From an uncultured Prevotella sp. (GTDB lineage: Bacteria; Bacteroidota; Bacteroidia; Bacteroidales; Bacteroidaceae), in NCBI GenBank assembly GCA_937880835.1, contig CALGRN010000124.1:1-8059 (forward strand): 8,059 nucleotides of DNA. The letters are read 5' to 3'. Positions 1 to 6,307 of the stretch are shown here, one piece after another (the first letter of the stretch is position 1; every line of letters starts with the position of its first letter). The position numbers were made by a program, and so were the translations under genes. The notes under the pieces were generated by a model. It was not told the DNA's origin. It made no database searches and saw only the letters and a list, made by a program, of their open reading frames with translations.

Positions 1-859
1 ACTCGTCGGAGCAGCAAATCCTATTCTATACGGACGAAATTTCCAATCCCTTTTCATCGACGAGGCAGCGCAGGCTTTGGAAGCGGCATGTTGGATTCCG
101 ATCTCCAAGTCGCACCGAGTGATTTTTGCGGGCGACCATAAGCAGTTGCCGCCTACAATCAAATGTTTTGAGGCTGAAAAAGCCGGACTTTCTCACACTT
201 TGATGGAGAAATTGGCTGAAACAAAGCCGACGTCGGTTTCGCTTTTGAACGTGCAGTACCGTATGCATGAGAGCATTATGAAGTTCTCATCTGACTGGTT
301 TTACGACGGTAAGTTGAAAGCAGCCGACGAGGTCAAGTGTCGTGGCGTATTGGATTTTGACAATCCGTTGGAGTGGATCAACACGGAGGAATTGTCGTTT
401 GAGGAGGAGTATGTCTCTCAGTCGGCAGGACGTGTCAACAAGATGGAGGGCGAGCTTACCATCGCATTGCTGACTCAGTTTATAGAGAAAATCGGACCGG
501 ACAGAGTCAAAGAGGAACGAATTGATTTTGGAATCATCTCGCCATATAAGAATCAGGTTTATTACCTCCGCCACCTTATAAAAGAGTCGAAATTCTTAAA
601 ACCGTTCAGGAAATTCATCACGGTCAATTCCGTCGACGGGTTCCAGGGCCAGGAGCGCGACGTCGTGATTATCAGCCTTGTACGCTCAAACGAGAATGGA
701 GAGATCGGATTCTTGAAAGAGTTGCGACGCATGAATGTGGCGATGACGCGAGCAAGAATGAAACTCATGATAATTGGTAATGCAGCAACATTGTCCCACC
801 ACGCCTTTTATAGAAAATTGTGGGAATGGGTGAAGGAGACTAAAAAAATGGAATGCTAG
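1..859 (+). CDS. SF1 DNA/RNA helicase, UPF1/IGHMBP2-like (C-terminal part, 5' end outside window)
   Basis: This is the last 285 residues of an ATP-dependent superfamily 1 helicase. The frame is open from base 2, so the protein starts outside the window; the TTG at 77 is internal, because the Walker B motif lies before it. Motifs visible, numbered within the fragment: motif II DEAAQ (20-24), motif III GDHKQLPP (44-51), motif IV QYRM (85-88), IISPY (about 178-182), motif V with VDGFQGQERD (about 211-220) and motif VI RRMNVAMTRAR (242-252). DEAAQ and the QYRM/GFQGQE/MTRAR set are typical of the UPF1/IGHMBP2/DNA2-like group rather than UvrD/Rep. The N-terminal Walker A half is not visible. In Bacteroidetes such proteins are usually annotated as AAA-domain or IGHMBP2-family helicases of unproven substrate, presumably cytoplasmic and acting in nucleic-acid repair or metabolism. 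The gene ends inside a terminator hairpin. Confident in the family, not in the precise role. Confidence 0.93.
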   Translation, partial: LVGAANPILYGRNFQSLFIDEAAQALEAACWIPISKSHRVIFAGDHKQLPPTIKCFEAEKAGLSHTLMEKLAETKPTSVSLLNVQYRMHESIMKFSSDWFYDGKLKAADEVKCRGVLDFDNPLEWINTEELSFEEEYVSQSAGRVNKMEGELTIALLTQFIEKIGPDRVKEERIDFGIISPYKNQVYYLRHLIKESKFLKPFRKFITVNSVDGFQGQERDVVIISLVRSNENGEIGFLKELRRMNVAMTRARMKLMIIGNAATLSHHAFYRKLWEWVKETKKMEC

Positions 860-878
860 TTGGGCATTCCAATTTTTT
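850..878 (+). terminator. Intrinsic terminator of the helicase gene, overlapping its stop codon
   Basis: A perfect 7-bp stem GGAATGC (850-856) / GCATTCC (864-870), extended by a T-A pair (849/871), is followed by six T's at 873-878. The 7-base loop (857-863) begins with the TAG stop codon, so the left arm encodes the last residues of the helicase. Confidence 0.8.
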
Positions 879-888
879 ATTATCTTTG
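860..888 (+). promoter_or_regulatory. Bacteroidetes-type promoter for dnaG
   Basis: TATCTTTG at 881-888 matches the Bacteroidetes primary sigma-factor -7 box TAnnTTTG exactly. A TTG at 860-862, 18 bases upstream, could serve as the -33 element, although it lies in the loop of the upstream terminator. Transcription would start near 893-896, giving a leader of about 36-40 bases before the dnaG start. The -7 box is convincing; the -33 assignment is weak. Confidence 0.7.
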
Positions 889-931
889 CAATATGTTAAT
901 ATGTTTGTTTCAGCTTCAACCTTTTCCGTAA

Positions 932-2857
932 ATGATAGATAAGATAACGGTAGATAAGATACTTGATGCCGCCAATATCGTGGATGTAGTGTCGGAGTTT
1001 GTTTCTTTGCGCAAATCCGGAGCTAATTACAAGGGACTTTGCCCGTTTCATGACGAACGGACACCGTCTTTCTATGTGTCTCCTGCACGCGGAATATGCA
1101 AGTGTTTCTCTTGCGGAAAAGGCGGTTCACCGGTCGGTTTCATCATGGAGCACGAGCAAATGACATATCCCGAAGCGTTGAAATGGCTCGCGCGAAAATA
1201 CAATATAGAGGTAAAAGAACGCGAACTTTCAGACGATGAGAAGCGCGAACAGAACGACCGAGAGAGCATGTTCATTGTCAACGAATGGGCATCAGGGTAT
1301 TTCGAGGACATTCTTCAAAACGATGTTGACGGGCTTGCGATAGGAAAACAGTATCTTAGAAGTCGCGGATTCCGTGACGATATAATAAAAAAATTCCGTC
1401 TCGGATATTCACTTTCGAAGCGCGATTCAATGTCTCTTGCAGCATTGCGCAACGGATATAAGGAAGAGTTTCTCGTGAAAACAGGCTTGTCTTACAAGCG
1501 TGACAGCGGCGAACTGGTTGACAGATACGCAGGACGTGTAATATTTCCGTGGATAGGATTGAATGGAAAAGTTGTGGCATTCGGCGGTCGTGTGCTCGAC
1601 ACGAGAACAAAAGGAGTGAACCAGAAATATGTAAACTCGCCCGATTCCGACATCTATCACAAAGATCATGAACTGTATGGGATTTATCAGGCAAAGCGTT
1701 CCATAGCCAAAGAAGACTGCGTATATATGGTGGAAGGCTACATGGATGTCATAGCAATGCACCAAAGCGGTATCGAAAACGTTGTTGCCAACTCGGGAAC
1801 GGCATTAAGCATACATCAGATACGAACACTTCACCGATTTACTCCTAATATAGTTCTGCTCTATGACAGCGACACCGCCGGCATACATGCAGCACTGAGA
1901 GGAACAGATATGCTTCTTGCAGAAGGCATGAACGTAAAGGTTCTGATGCTGCCGGAAGACGAAGACCCCGACAGTTTCTCACGTAAGCACACGGCAGAGG
2001 ATTTCAGACAATACATAGAAGAACATAAGACCGACTTCATTGTGTTTAAAACCAAGTTGCTACTCGACGGAGAAACCGACCCTATAAAGCGCAGCGAGGC
2101 TATCAGCGGAATAGTAAGGAGCATCTCGGTCATACGCGATCAGATAGTGAGAGACACTTATATAAAAGAATGTTCGCACAGAATGAACATATCAGAGCAG
2201 ACTCTCATCGACACGATGAACCGCTTCATATACAGCGACAGAGAAAAAGAAAGAAAGGAACAAAAGCGCGAAAGCAATGCCACACCGCTGCAACCGATAA
2301 GCAAGGCTACGCCTGTGGAGCACTCGGAAGAGATAGAAAAGATGCTCATAGAGGTGGTAATACGTCATGGAAACGAAATAATGTTGAGGAATGTTGAGCT
2401 TGAAGACGACAGGATTGCAGACGTTTCTGTGGCTGATTTTGTTTACATGAACATGCAGGAGGACGGACTTAGCTTTGCAAACGAGCTTTACAACCGCATT
2501 CTCGGGGATGCTTTTGAACATCCCGACGACGAGAATTTCGTGGCAGAAGACTATTTCCTTCATCATGAAGACATTGAGATAAGCAGCCTTGCGGCATCAA
2601 TGAGCCTTGACGAAGTGCTGCTGTCAAAGAGTCTGCAAATGGAAACCGACGAAGATAAGCTTAAAAACAAGGTGCTGCATCTACTGCTTGATTTCAGGTT
2701 AAACTATGCAGAGACACGTCTTGAAGAACTGAAACGCCAACTTTCTCTTGCAAACGGAGACATGGAAAAGACAATGGAAATAATGAAAGAGATACAGACC
2801 ATGCAGGCTTTCAGAAACAAAATAGCTAAGGAAATAGGCAGCAACATCATCGCATAA
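932..2857 (+). CDS. dnaG: DNA primase DnaG
   Basis: Replicative primase that makes RNA primers for Okazaki fragments and leading-strand initiation, working with the DnaB helicase. The N-terminal CHC2 zinc-binding domain has ligands C37, H40, C58 and C61. The RNA-polymerase-like core follows, including RYAGRVIFP (199-206) and VAFGGR (215-220). The Toprim domain shows VEGYMD with E268 (267-272), YDSDTAG with D312 and D314 (311-317), and a third acidic patch EDEDPD (342-347), so all metal-binding acidic residues are present. A charged linker (about 436-465) leads to a helical C-terminal region that should bind DnaB. At 641 residues it is near the usual family length. The start is well fixed: an in-frame TAA lies immediately before the ATG (929-931). 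No clear Shine-Dalgarno sequence is seen, as is normal in this phylum. It has its own promoter and lies 104 bases before cls on the same strand, with no terminator between them. Confidence 0.97.
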   Translation: MIDKITVDKILDAANIVDVVSEFVSLRKSGANYKGLCPFHDERTPSFYVSPARGICKCFSCGKGGSPVGFIMEHEQMTYPEALKWLARKYNIEVKERELSDDEKREQNDRESMFIVNEWASGYFEDILQNDVDGLAIGKQYLRSRGFRDDIIKKFRLGYSLSKRDSMSLAALRNGYKEEFLVKTGLSYKRDSGELVDRYAGRVIFPWIGLNGKVVAFGGRVLDTRTKGVNQKYVNSPDSDIYHKDHELYGIYQAKRSIAKEDCVYMVEGYMDVIAMHQSGIENVVANSGTALSIHQIRTLHRFTPNIVLLYDSDTAGIHAALRGTDMLLAEGMNVKVLMLPEDEDPDSFSRKHTAEDFRQYIEEHKTDFIVFKTKLLLDGETDPIKRSEAISGIVRSISVIRDQIVRDTYIKECSHRMNISEQTLIDTMNRFIYSDREKERKEQKRESNATPLQPISKATPVEHSEEIEKMLIEVVIRHGNEIMLRNVELEDDRIADVSVADFVYMNMQEDGLSFANELYNRILGDAFEHPDDENFVAEDYFLHHEDIEISSLAASMSLDEVLLSKSLQMETDEDKLKNKVLHLLLDFRLNYAETRLEELKRQLSLANGDMEKTMEIMKEIQTMQAFRNKIAKEIGSNIIA

Positions 2858-2961
2858 TGCTTGTATCGGGTTGCCGTTCATCTCGCATGACGCTTCAATA
2901 TGCGGCGAAACATACTTTATCGGAGTAAATATTCCGAACACATGACATTCAATAAAGAGAT
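2858..2961 (+). other. dnaG-cls intergenic spacer
   Basis: This 104-base gap holds no terminator and no good TAnnTTTG box (a poor match, TACTTTAT, lies near 2912-2919). A small 6-bp palindrome, CGGAGT/ATTCCG with one G-T pair, sits at 2921-2936. The absence of a terminator suggests that cls can be reached by read-through from dnaG. Confidence 0.45.
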
Positions 2962-4383
2962 ATGATATACATAAACTGGCTTGTGTTGGCAGTCTATATA
3001 GTTGTCATTATAATAACAATGATAACGGTTCTTATGGACAACAAGCAGCCCGCAAAGACTATGGCGTGGATGCTTGTGCTTACTTTCATGCCCGTGTTCG
3101 GAATTGTTCTGTATTTCTTTTTCGGGCAAAACACGCGCAAAGAGAGAATCACCAACCAGAAAAGTCTTGACCAGTTGACACGGCGTTCGATGCTCGAATT
3201 CGTGGAACAGAAGAATCTTAAACTGCCCGAAAAGCACAAGACGACAATCGCTTTGTTTGCTTCGCAGAACCGTGCACTGCCCTTCAAGGACAACGAAGTG
3301 GACATTTACACCGACGGAAGCAGCTTCTTCATGGCATTGCTGCATGAAATAGGTAAAGCAAAACATCACATACATCTCGACATTTACATATTTGAGGACG
3401 ACTCGTTGGGCTGTCTCATAGCCGATGCACTTATAGACAAAGCCCGCCAGGGAGTGGAAGTAAGAATCATATACGATGATGTGGGCAACTGGAAAGTAAA
3501 GAACTCGTTTTATGAGCGCATGCGAGACGGCGGAATAGAAGTACATGCCTTCATGCCGGTTAAGTTTCCTGCATTCACCAGTAAAATGAATTACAGAAAT
3601 CATCAGAAGATATGTGTGATAGACGGAAGAACGGGTTTCATAGGCGGAATGAACATTGCCGAACGCTATGTCAAAGGCAGCAAATACGGCAGATGGCGCG
3701 ATACGCATCTTAAAATAACAGGTGGAGCGGTTTACGGATTGCAGAAAGCATTCCTCATAGATTGGTATTTTGTTGACAGGACACTTATAACCGACAACAA
3801 ATATTATCCCGAAATAAACATATCTGCAAACGATTGTATTGCCCAGATAGTGACAAGCAGCCCCATTTCGGAATGGCCCGACATAATGCAGGGATATGTA
3901 AGGATTATCCTCGAAGCCAAAAACTACGTTTATATGGAGTCTCCTTACTTCTTGCCTACCGAACCGATACTGTTCGCAATGCGCACTGCTGCACTGTCAG
4001 GGGTTGATGTTCGCATAATCCTTCCCATGCATACAGACTCCAAGATAGTAGAATGGGCTTCGCGTTCGTATATGTCGGAAGCTGCCGAAGCAGGCGTAAG
4101 CATATATATGTATAGTGAAGGTTTCCTGCATTCCAAGTTGCTTGTGGCTGACGATACGCTCTGTTCGTGCGGCAGCACCAACGTTGATTTCCGCAGTTTT
4201 GAAAACAATTTCGAGTCAAACGCATTCTTCTACGATGCGGACATGGCTTTAAGAATGAAGCATATTTTTAACGAAGACATTAGGAAATCTGTCACACTGG
4301 CATCTTTCATGAAAAAAAACAGGCGTCCGTTCCTGCAACGTCTGTGGGAGTCTTCAATACGTTTGCTGTCGCCTTTGCTTTAA
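2962..4383 (+). CDS. cls: Cardiolipin synthase, phospholipase D family (two HKD motifs)
   Basis: Membrane-bound enzyme that joins two phosphatidylglycerol molecules into cardiolipin plus glycerol. Two N-terminal hydrophobic segments (about 4-25 and 35-54) form the usual PLDc_N membrane hairpin, with the short DNKQPAKTMAW loop between them. The catalytic part carries two complete HxKxxxxD motifs: H214, K216 and D221 followed by GFIGGMNI, and H390, K392 and D397 followed by the conserved GSTNVDFRSF (404-413). Both catalytic histidines are present, so the enzyme should be active. The 473-residue length is typical of bacterial Cls. The ATG is directly preceded by a purine-rich AAAGAGAT and puts the first membrane segment at the expected position. 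It lies downstream of dnaG, and the long hairpin at 4563-4612 is the first good terminator after it. PLD-family transferases with other lipid substrates are possible, but the overall layout favours Cls. Confidence 0.94.
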   Translation: MIYINWLVLAVYIVVIIITMITVLMDNKQPAKTMAWMLVLTFMPVFGIVLYFFFGQNTRKERITNQKSLDQLTRRSMLEFVEQKNLKLPEKHKTTIALFASQNRALPFKDNEVDIYTDGSSFFMALLHEIGKAKHHIHLDIYIFEDDSLGCLIADALIDKARQGVEVRIIYDDVGNWKVKNSFYERMRDGGIEVHAFMPVKFPAFTSKMNYRNHQKICVIDGRTGFIGGMNIAERYVKGSKYGRWRDTHLKITGGAVYGLQKAFLIDWYFVDRTLITDNKYYPEINISANDCIAQIVTSSPISEWPDIMQGYVRIILEAKNYVYMESPYFLPTEPILFAMRTAALSGVDVRIILPMHTDSKIVEWASRSYMSEAAEAGVSIYMYSEGFLHSKLLVADDTLCSCGSTNVDFRSFENNFESNAFFYDADMALRMKHIFNEDIRKSVTLASFMKKNRRPFLQRLWESSIRLLSPLL

Positions 4384-4525
4384 CCCGACTTGTATTTATA
4401 TGCCGGAAATAATTGTATTGCATTGTATCAGAACACATTATGCAACACAGCAACACACGCGGTTGACAACTCTTGTCCTCCGTTTTGTATTACACTGAAA
4501 GACACGACATTACAAACAGCTTTCC

Positions 4526-4802
4526 AAAAGCTATTGTTTTGCGATGCAAAAGGATAACTTTCGGCGTAATGGACATTTGGTAGGCTGAAAAGCTCCAAAT
4601 GTCCATTACGCCTTTTTTGATATAATAATGGCAGAACATACAATTAAAGACTTTATGAAACAATGCACTGAGGTTTCAATTTTGCTGATAATGACATTGC
4701 TAAACAGCAAAAGGAATAACCGGTTGAAAACGTTTTGAAATTCGAGACGTTAAAAACGGTTTTTCAAAAGTTATCCTTTCAGCGTGCAAAACAATAGCTT
4801 TT
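4526..4802. repeat. Inverted repeat module with 36-base arms (possible MITE-like or genome-wide intergenic repeat)
   Basis: The left arm at 4526-4561 and the right arm at 4767-4802 are inverted copies. Each reads AAAAGCTATTGTTTTGC, then 6 bases, then AAAGGATAACTTT. The outer 17 and inner 13 bases are identical. The 6-base cores (GATGCA left, ACGCTG right, in the same orientation) match at no position, yet have the same length. Arm-to-arm span is 277 bases. I see no target-site duplication and no transposase. It resembles dispersed intergenic repeats of Bacteroidales, but copy number cannot be judged from one window. Confidence 0.7.
4563..4618 (+). terminator. Strong intrinsic terminator downstream of cls
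   Basis: A perfect 18-bp inverted repeat spans 4563-4580 and 4595-4612. Inside it a further GGCT/AGCT stem (4583-4586 and 4591-4594, one G-T pair) closes a GAAA tetraloop, leaving only a 2-base bulge. Six T's follow at 4613-4618. The reverse strand has no immediate T run, so it points to the plus strand and fits as the cls terminator, 180 bases after its stop. Confidence 0.8.
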
Positions 4803-4825
4803 ACAACGCAAAAGGATAACTTTTG
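4765..4825. repeat. 15-bp perfect inverted repeat (inner word of the repeat module)
   Basis: CAAAAGTTATCCTTT at 4765-4779 is the exact reverse complement of 4811-4825. The right copy also forms the 16-base direct repeat GCAAAAGGATAACTTT with 4546-4561 (second copy 4808-4823). The word AAAGGATAACTTT therefore occurs three times in about 280 bases, twice forward and once reversed. Confidence 0.75.
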
Positions 4826-4884
4826 GAACGCGATTTATAACACGTTGATATACAGAGACATACATTTACATTTATAAAACAAAT

Positions 4885-4920
4885 GCGCGTCATCCCTTGC
4901 TTATGCTCGGAATGACGCGC
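4885..4920 (-). terminator. Hairpin, probable mnmA terminator
   Basis: A 9-bp perfect stem GCGCGTCAT (4885-4893) / ATGACGCGC (4912-4920) continues after one mismatch with a CC/GG pair. Read on the minus strand it is followed by ATTTGTTTTAT, a loose U-rich tract; on the plus strand no T run follows. It lies 127 bases after the mnmA stop. Confidence 0.5.
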
Positions 4921-5047
4921 TAACACAATCATCAAAAAAATATCTTCATGTCATTTTGTTTACTTTTATGCTTGAATAGTCATGCTGCTAATATCATGTT
5001 AAGGAACAAATTGTTGCGTTCTGACATTACATACCGCCCTTGTCTTA

Positions 5048-6121
5048 TCACAGACAAATCTCTCCGCTGCCGAAACAGCAATGGTGCTGCTCATCATATA
5101 TTACGCAGAACTGTCCCGGCGCAACACCGTGTATCATATCTTCCGAATGTATTATGTATTCATTGCCGTTGCTTTCAACCTTCGCGCGATGAAATTCGGG
5201 AGTGTGACGTATCTTGAATGTGACGTCTTGCATGTTCGTTTTTTCTGTCAGGAAGTTGAAATCGTGTATCTTGAACTCGCGCTTATAAGCCGTCTCGGGG
5301 TCGTAACCTTTGCTTACATACAGCACGTTTGCCTCCAAATCTTTCTTCACCGCATACCAAGGACCGCCGCCGAAACCAAGCCCGTGACGTTGTCCTATCG
5401 TGTGAAACCAAAGCCCCTTGTGCGTTCCTATCTTCTTTCCGGTTTCAAGTTCGAGCACATCGCCGGGATTTTCTCCGAGATAACGGCGCAGATAATCGTT
5501 GTAGTTGATCTTTCCCAGAAAGCATATCCCCTGCGAATCCTTGCGTTTTGCGTTTATAAGATGCTCGCGTTCGGCAATCGCACGGACCTCTTCTTTCATG
5601 TATCCGCCTATCGGAAACAATGCTTTACGAAGCTGACGGTCGTATATCTGTGCAAGAAAGTCGGTCTGATCTTTCACCGGGTCGGGACTCGTTGTAAGCC
5701 ATTTCTTGCCGTTTATTATTTCTGTCCGGGCGTAATGTCCTGTCGCAATGAGGTCATAAGCATGCCCGGCTTTCTCTTCGAATGCTCCGAACTTTATCAG
5801 CCTGTTGCACATCACGTCGGGATTGGGAGTGAAACCGGCACGCACTTTATCCATAGTGTATTTGGTAACCTGCTTCCAATATTCCTCATGACAATCTATT
5901 ACGTTGAGCCGGCAACCGTATTTCGTGGCAACAAAGTTTGCCATTTCCAAGTCTTCTTCCGACGAACAGTCCCACTCTTCTTCCTCTTCCGGACCTATCT
6001 TTATATAGAAACAGTCGGGATGAATGCCCATTCGGGCAAACTCGTAAACAACAACCGAACTGTCAACACCACCCGACAGCAACACGGCAATTCTCTTATT
6101 CTCTATCTCTTTAATGTTCAT
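5048..6121 (-). CDS. mnmA: tRNA-specific 2-thiouridylase MnmA
   Basis: Cytoplasmic ATP-dependent enzyme that puts sulfur on U34 of the tRNAs for Lys, Glu and Gln (s2U34). Visible features: the PP-loop SGGVDSS (16-22) for ATP adenylation; TPNPDVMCN (98-106) with the first catalytic cysteine C105; ATGHYAR (126-132); DQTDFLAQ (151-158); KDSQGICFLG (194-203) with the second catalytic cysteine C200; and the C-terminal FHTIGQRHGLGF (239-250), followed by the beta-barrel part. At 357 residues it is the normal length. The segment after the first beta-alpha unit is unusually acidic (EEEEEWDCSSEED, 45-57) in place of the common W-containing GL-type stretch, suggesting a Bacteroidetes subfamily; species of this phylum often carry two MnmA paralogues. 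The ATG gives a normal N-terminus a few residues before the PP-loop strand. Transcribed from its own promoter at 6126-6133 and terminated in the 4885-4920 area. Confidence 0.96.
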   Translation of the reverse strand: MNIKEIENKRIAVLLSGGVDSSVVVYEFARMGIHPDCFYIKIGPEEEEEWDCSSEEDLEMANFVATKYGCRLNVIDCHEEYWKQVTKYTMDKVRAGFTPNPDVMCNRLIKFGAFEEKAGHAYDLIATGHYARTEIINGKKWLTTSPDPVKDQTDFLAQIYDRQLRKALFPIGGYMKEEVRAIAEREHLINAKRKDSQGICFLGKINYNDYLRRYLGENPGDVLELETGKKIGTHKGLWFHTIGQRHGLGFGGGPWYAVKKDLEANVLYVSKGYDPETAYKREFKIHDFNFLTEKTNMQDVTFKIRHTPEFHRAKVESNGNEYIIHSEDMIHGVAPGQFCVIYDEQHHCCFGSGEICL

Positions 6122-6125
6122 GGTG

Positions 6126-6133
6126 CAAAGTTA
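6126..6133 (-). promoter_or_regulatory. Promoter -7 box of mnmA, very close to the start codon
   Basis: On the minus strand TAACTTTG matches the Bacteroidetes -7 consensus TAnnTTTG exactly. Only four bases (CACC) separate it from the ATG at 6121. Transcription would begin at or within a few bases of the start codon, giving a leaderless or nearly leaderless mRNA. A clear -33 TTTG at the standard 19-21 base distance is not seen (nearest TTG at 6157-6159, 23 bases away). Confidence 0.6.
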
Positions 6134-6194
6134 CGAAAAATATTCTTCGCAAGAAACAATGGGTATGTTTTTCAATGGCGTGCATATATTACGG

Positions 6195-6237
6195 AAAAAG
6201 GACACAAGATGATTTTAAATACATCTTGTGTCCTTTT
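6195..6237 (-). terminator. Strong hairpin terminator of the Omp28-like gene
   Basis: Perfect 16-bp inverted repeat, 6196-6211 with 6222-6237, around a 10-base AT loop. Read on the minus strand the right arm ends in five T's (6199-6195), placing termination about 70-110 bases after the stop of the Omp28-like gene. The plus-strand reading also ends in TTTT, so it could work in both directions, but no plus-strand gene leads into it. It insulates mnmA from the upstream gene. Confidence 0.75.
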
Positions 6238-6254
6238 ATAATATATTTCAGATA

Positions 6255-6289
6255 ATGTTCATCCGGCAATAAAAATGCCGCGAGAACAT
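6255..6289 (-). other. Nested imperfect hairpin in the 3' untranslated region of the Omp28-like gene
   Basis: An inner 5-bp stem CGGCA (6264-6268) / TGCCG (6276-6280) sits inside an outer 6-bp stem ATGTTC (6255-6260) / GAACAT (6284-6289). It lies between the stop codon at 6308 and the stronger terminator. It may stabilise the transcript end or be a minor structure; no T run follows. Confidence 0.35.
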
Positions 6290-6307
6290 GTTGTTATATT
6301 CCTGAAA

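Larger units (their letters stand above)
4384..5047. other. Repeat-rich convergent intergenic region between cls and mnmA
   Basis: This stretch of 664 bases separates the ends of the plus-strand cls and minus-strand mnmA genes. I see no convincing gene. It contains the cls terminator hairpin, a 36-base-arm inverted repeat module with a third partial copy, several short palindromes (AACCGGTT 4718-4725, AAAACGTTTT 4727-4736, an 8-bp TTTTGCTG/CAGCAAAA pair at 4680-4712) and a second hairpin on the mnmA side. The remainder is AT-rich and featureless. Confidence 0.75.

Noticed and set aside
893..931. Twelve-codon upstream frame ending in TAA next to the dnaG ATG, as a possible leader peptide
   Set aside because: It would start at about the expected transcription start, and nothing in its sequence suggests attenuation; it mainly shows that dnaG cannot start further upstream.
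2917..3708. Minus-strand frame of 263 codons opposite cls
   Set aside because: It is the antisense of cls, which has both HKD motifs intact. The antisense product has no recognisable domain.
4428..4643. Minus-strand open frame of 71 codons
   Set aside because: It lies over the repeat arm and the perfect terminator hairpin; its reading comes from repeat sequence and it shows no domain or promoter.
4628..4738. Plus-strand small frame of 36 codons starting MAEHTIKDF
   Set aside because: It starts directly after the cls terminator, has no promoter box, and ends within short palindromes. The length is within chance for AT-rich DNA.
4526..4830. CRISPR array
   Set aside because: The repeats are in both orientations, only two or three in number, and not regularly spaced; no cas gene is present.
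5081..6241. Plus-strand frame of 386 codons opposite mnmA
   Set aside because: It is antisense to mnmA, which carries all catalytic motifs; the frame also runs through the mnmA promoter and the 6195-6237 hairpin.
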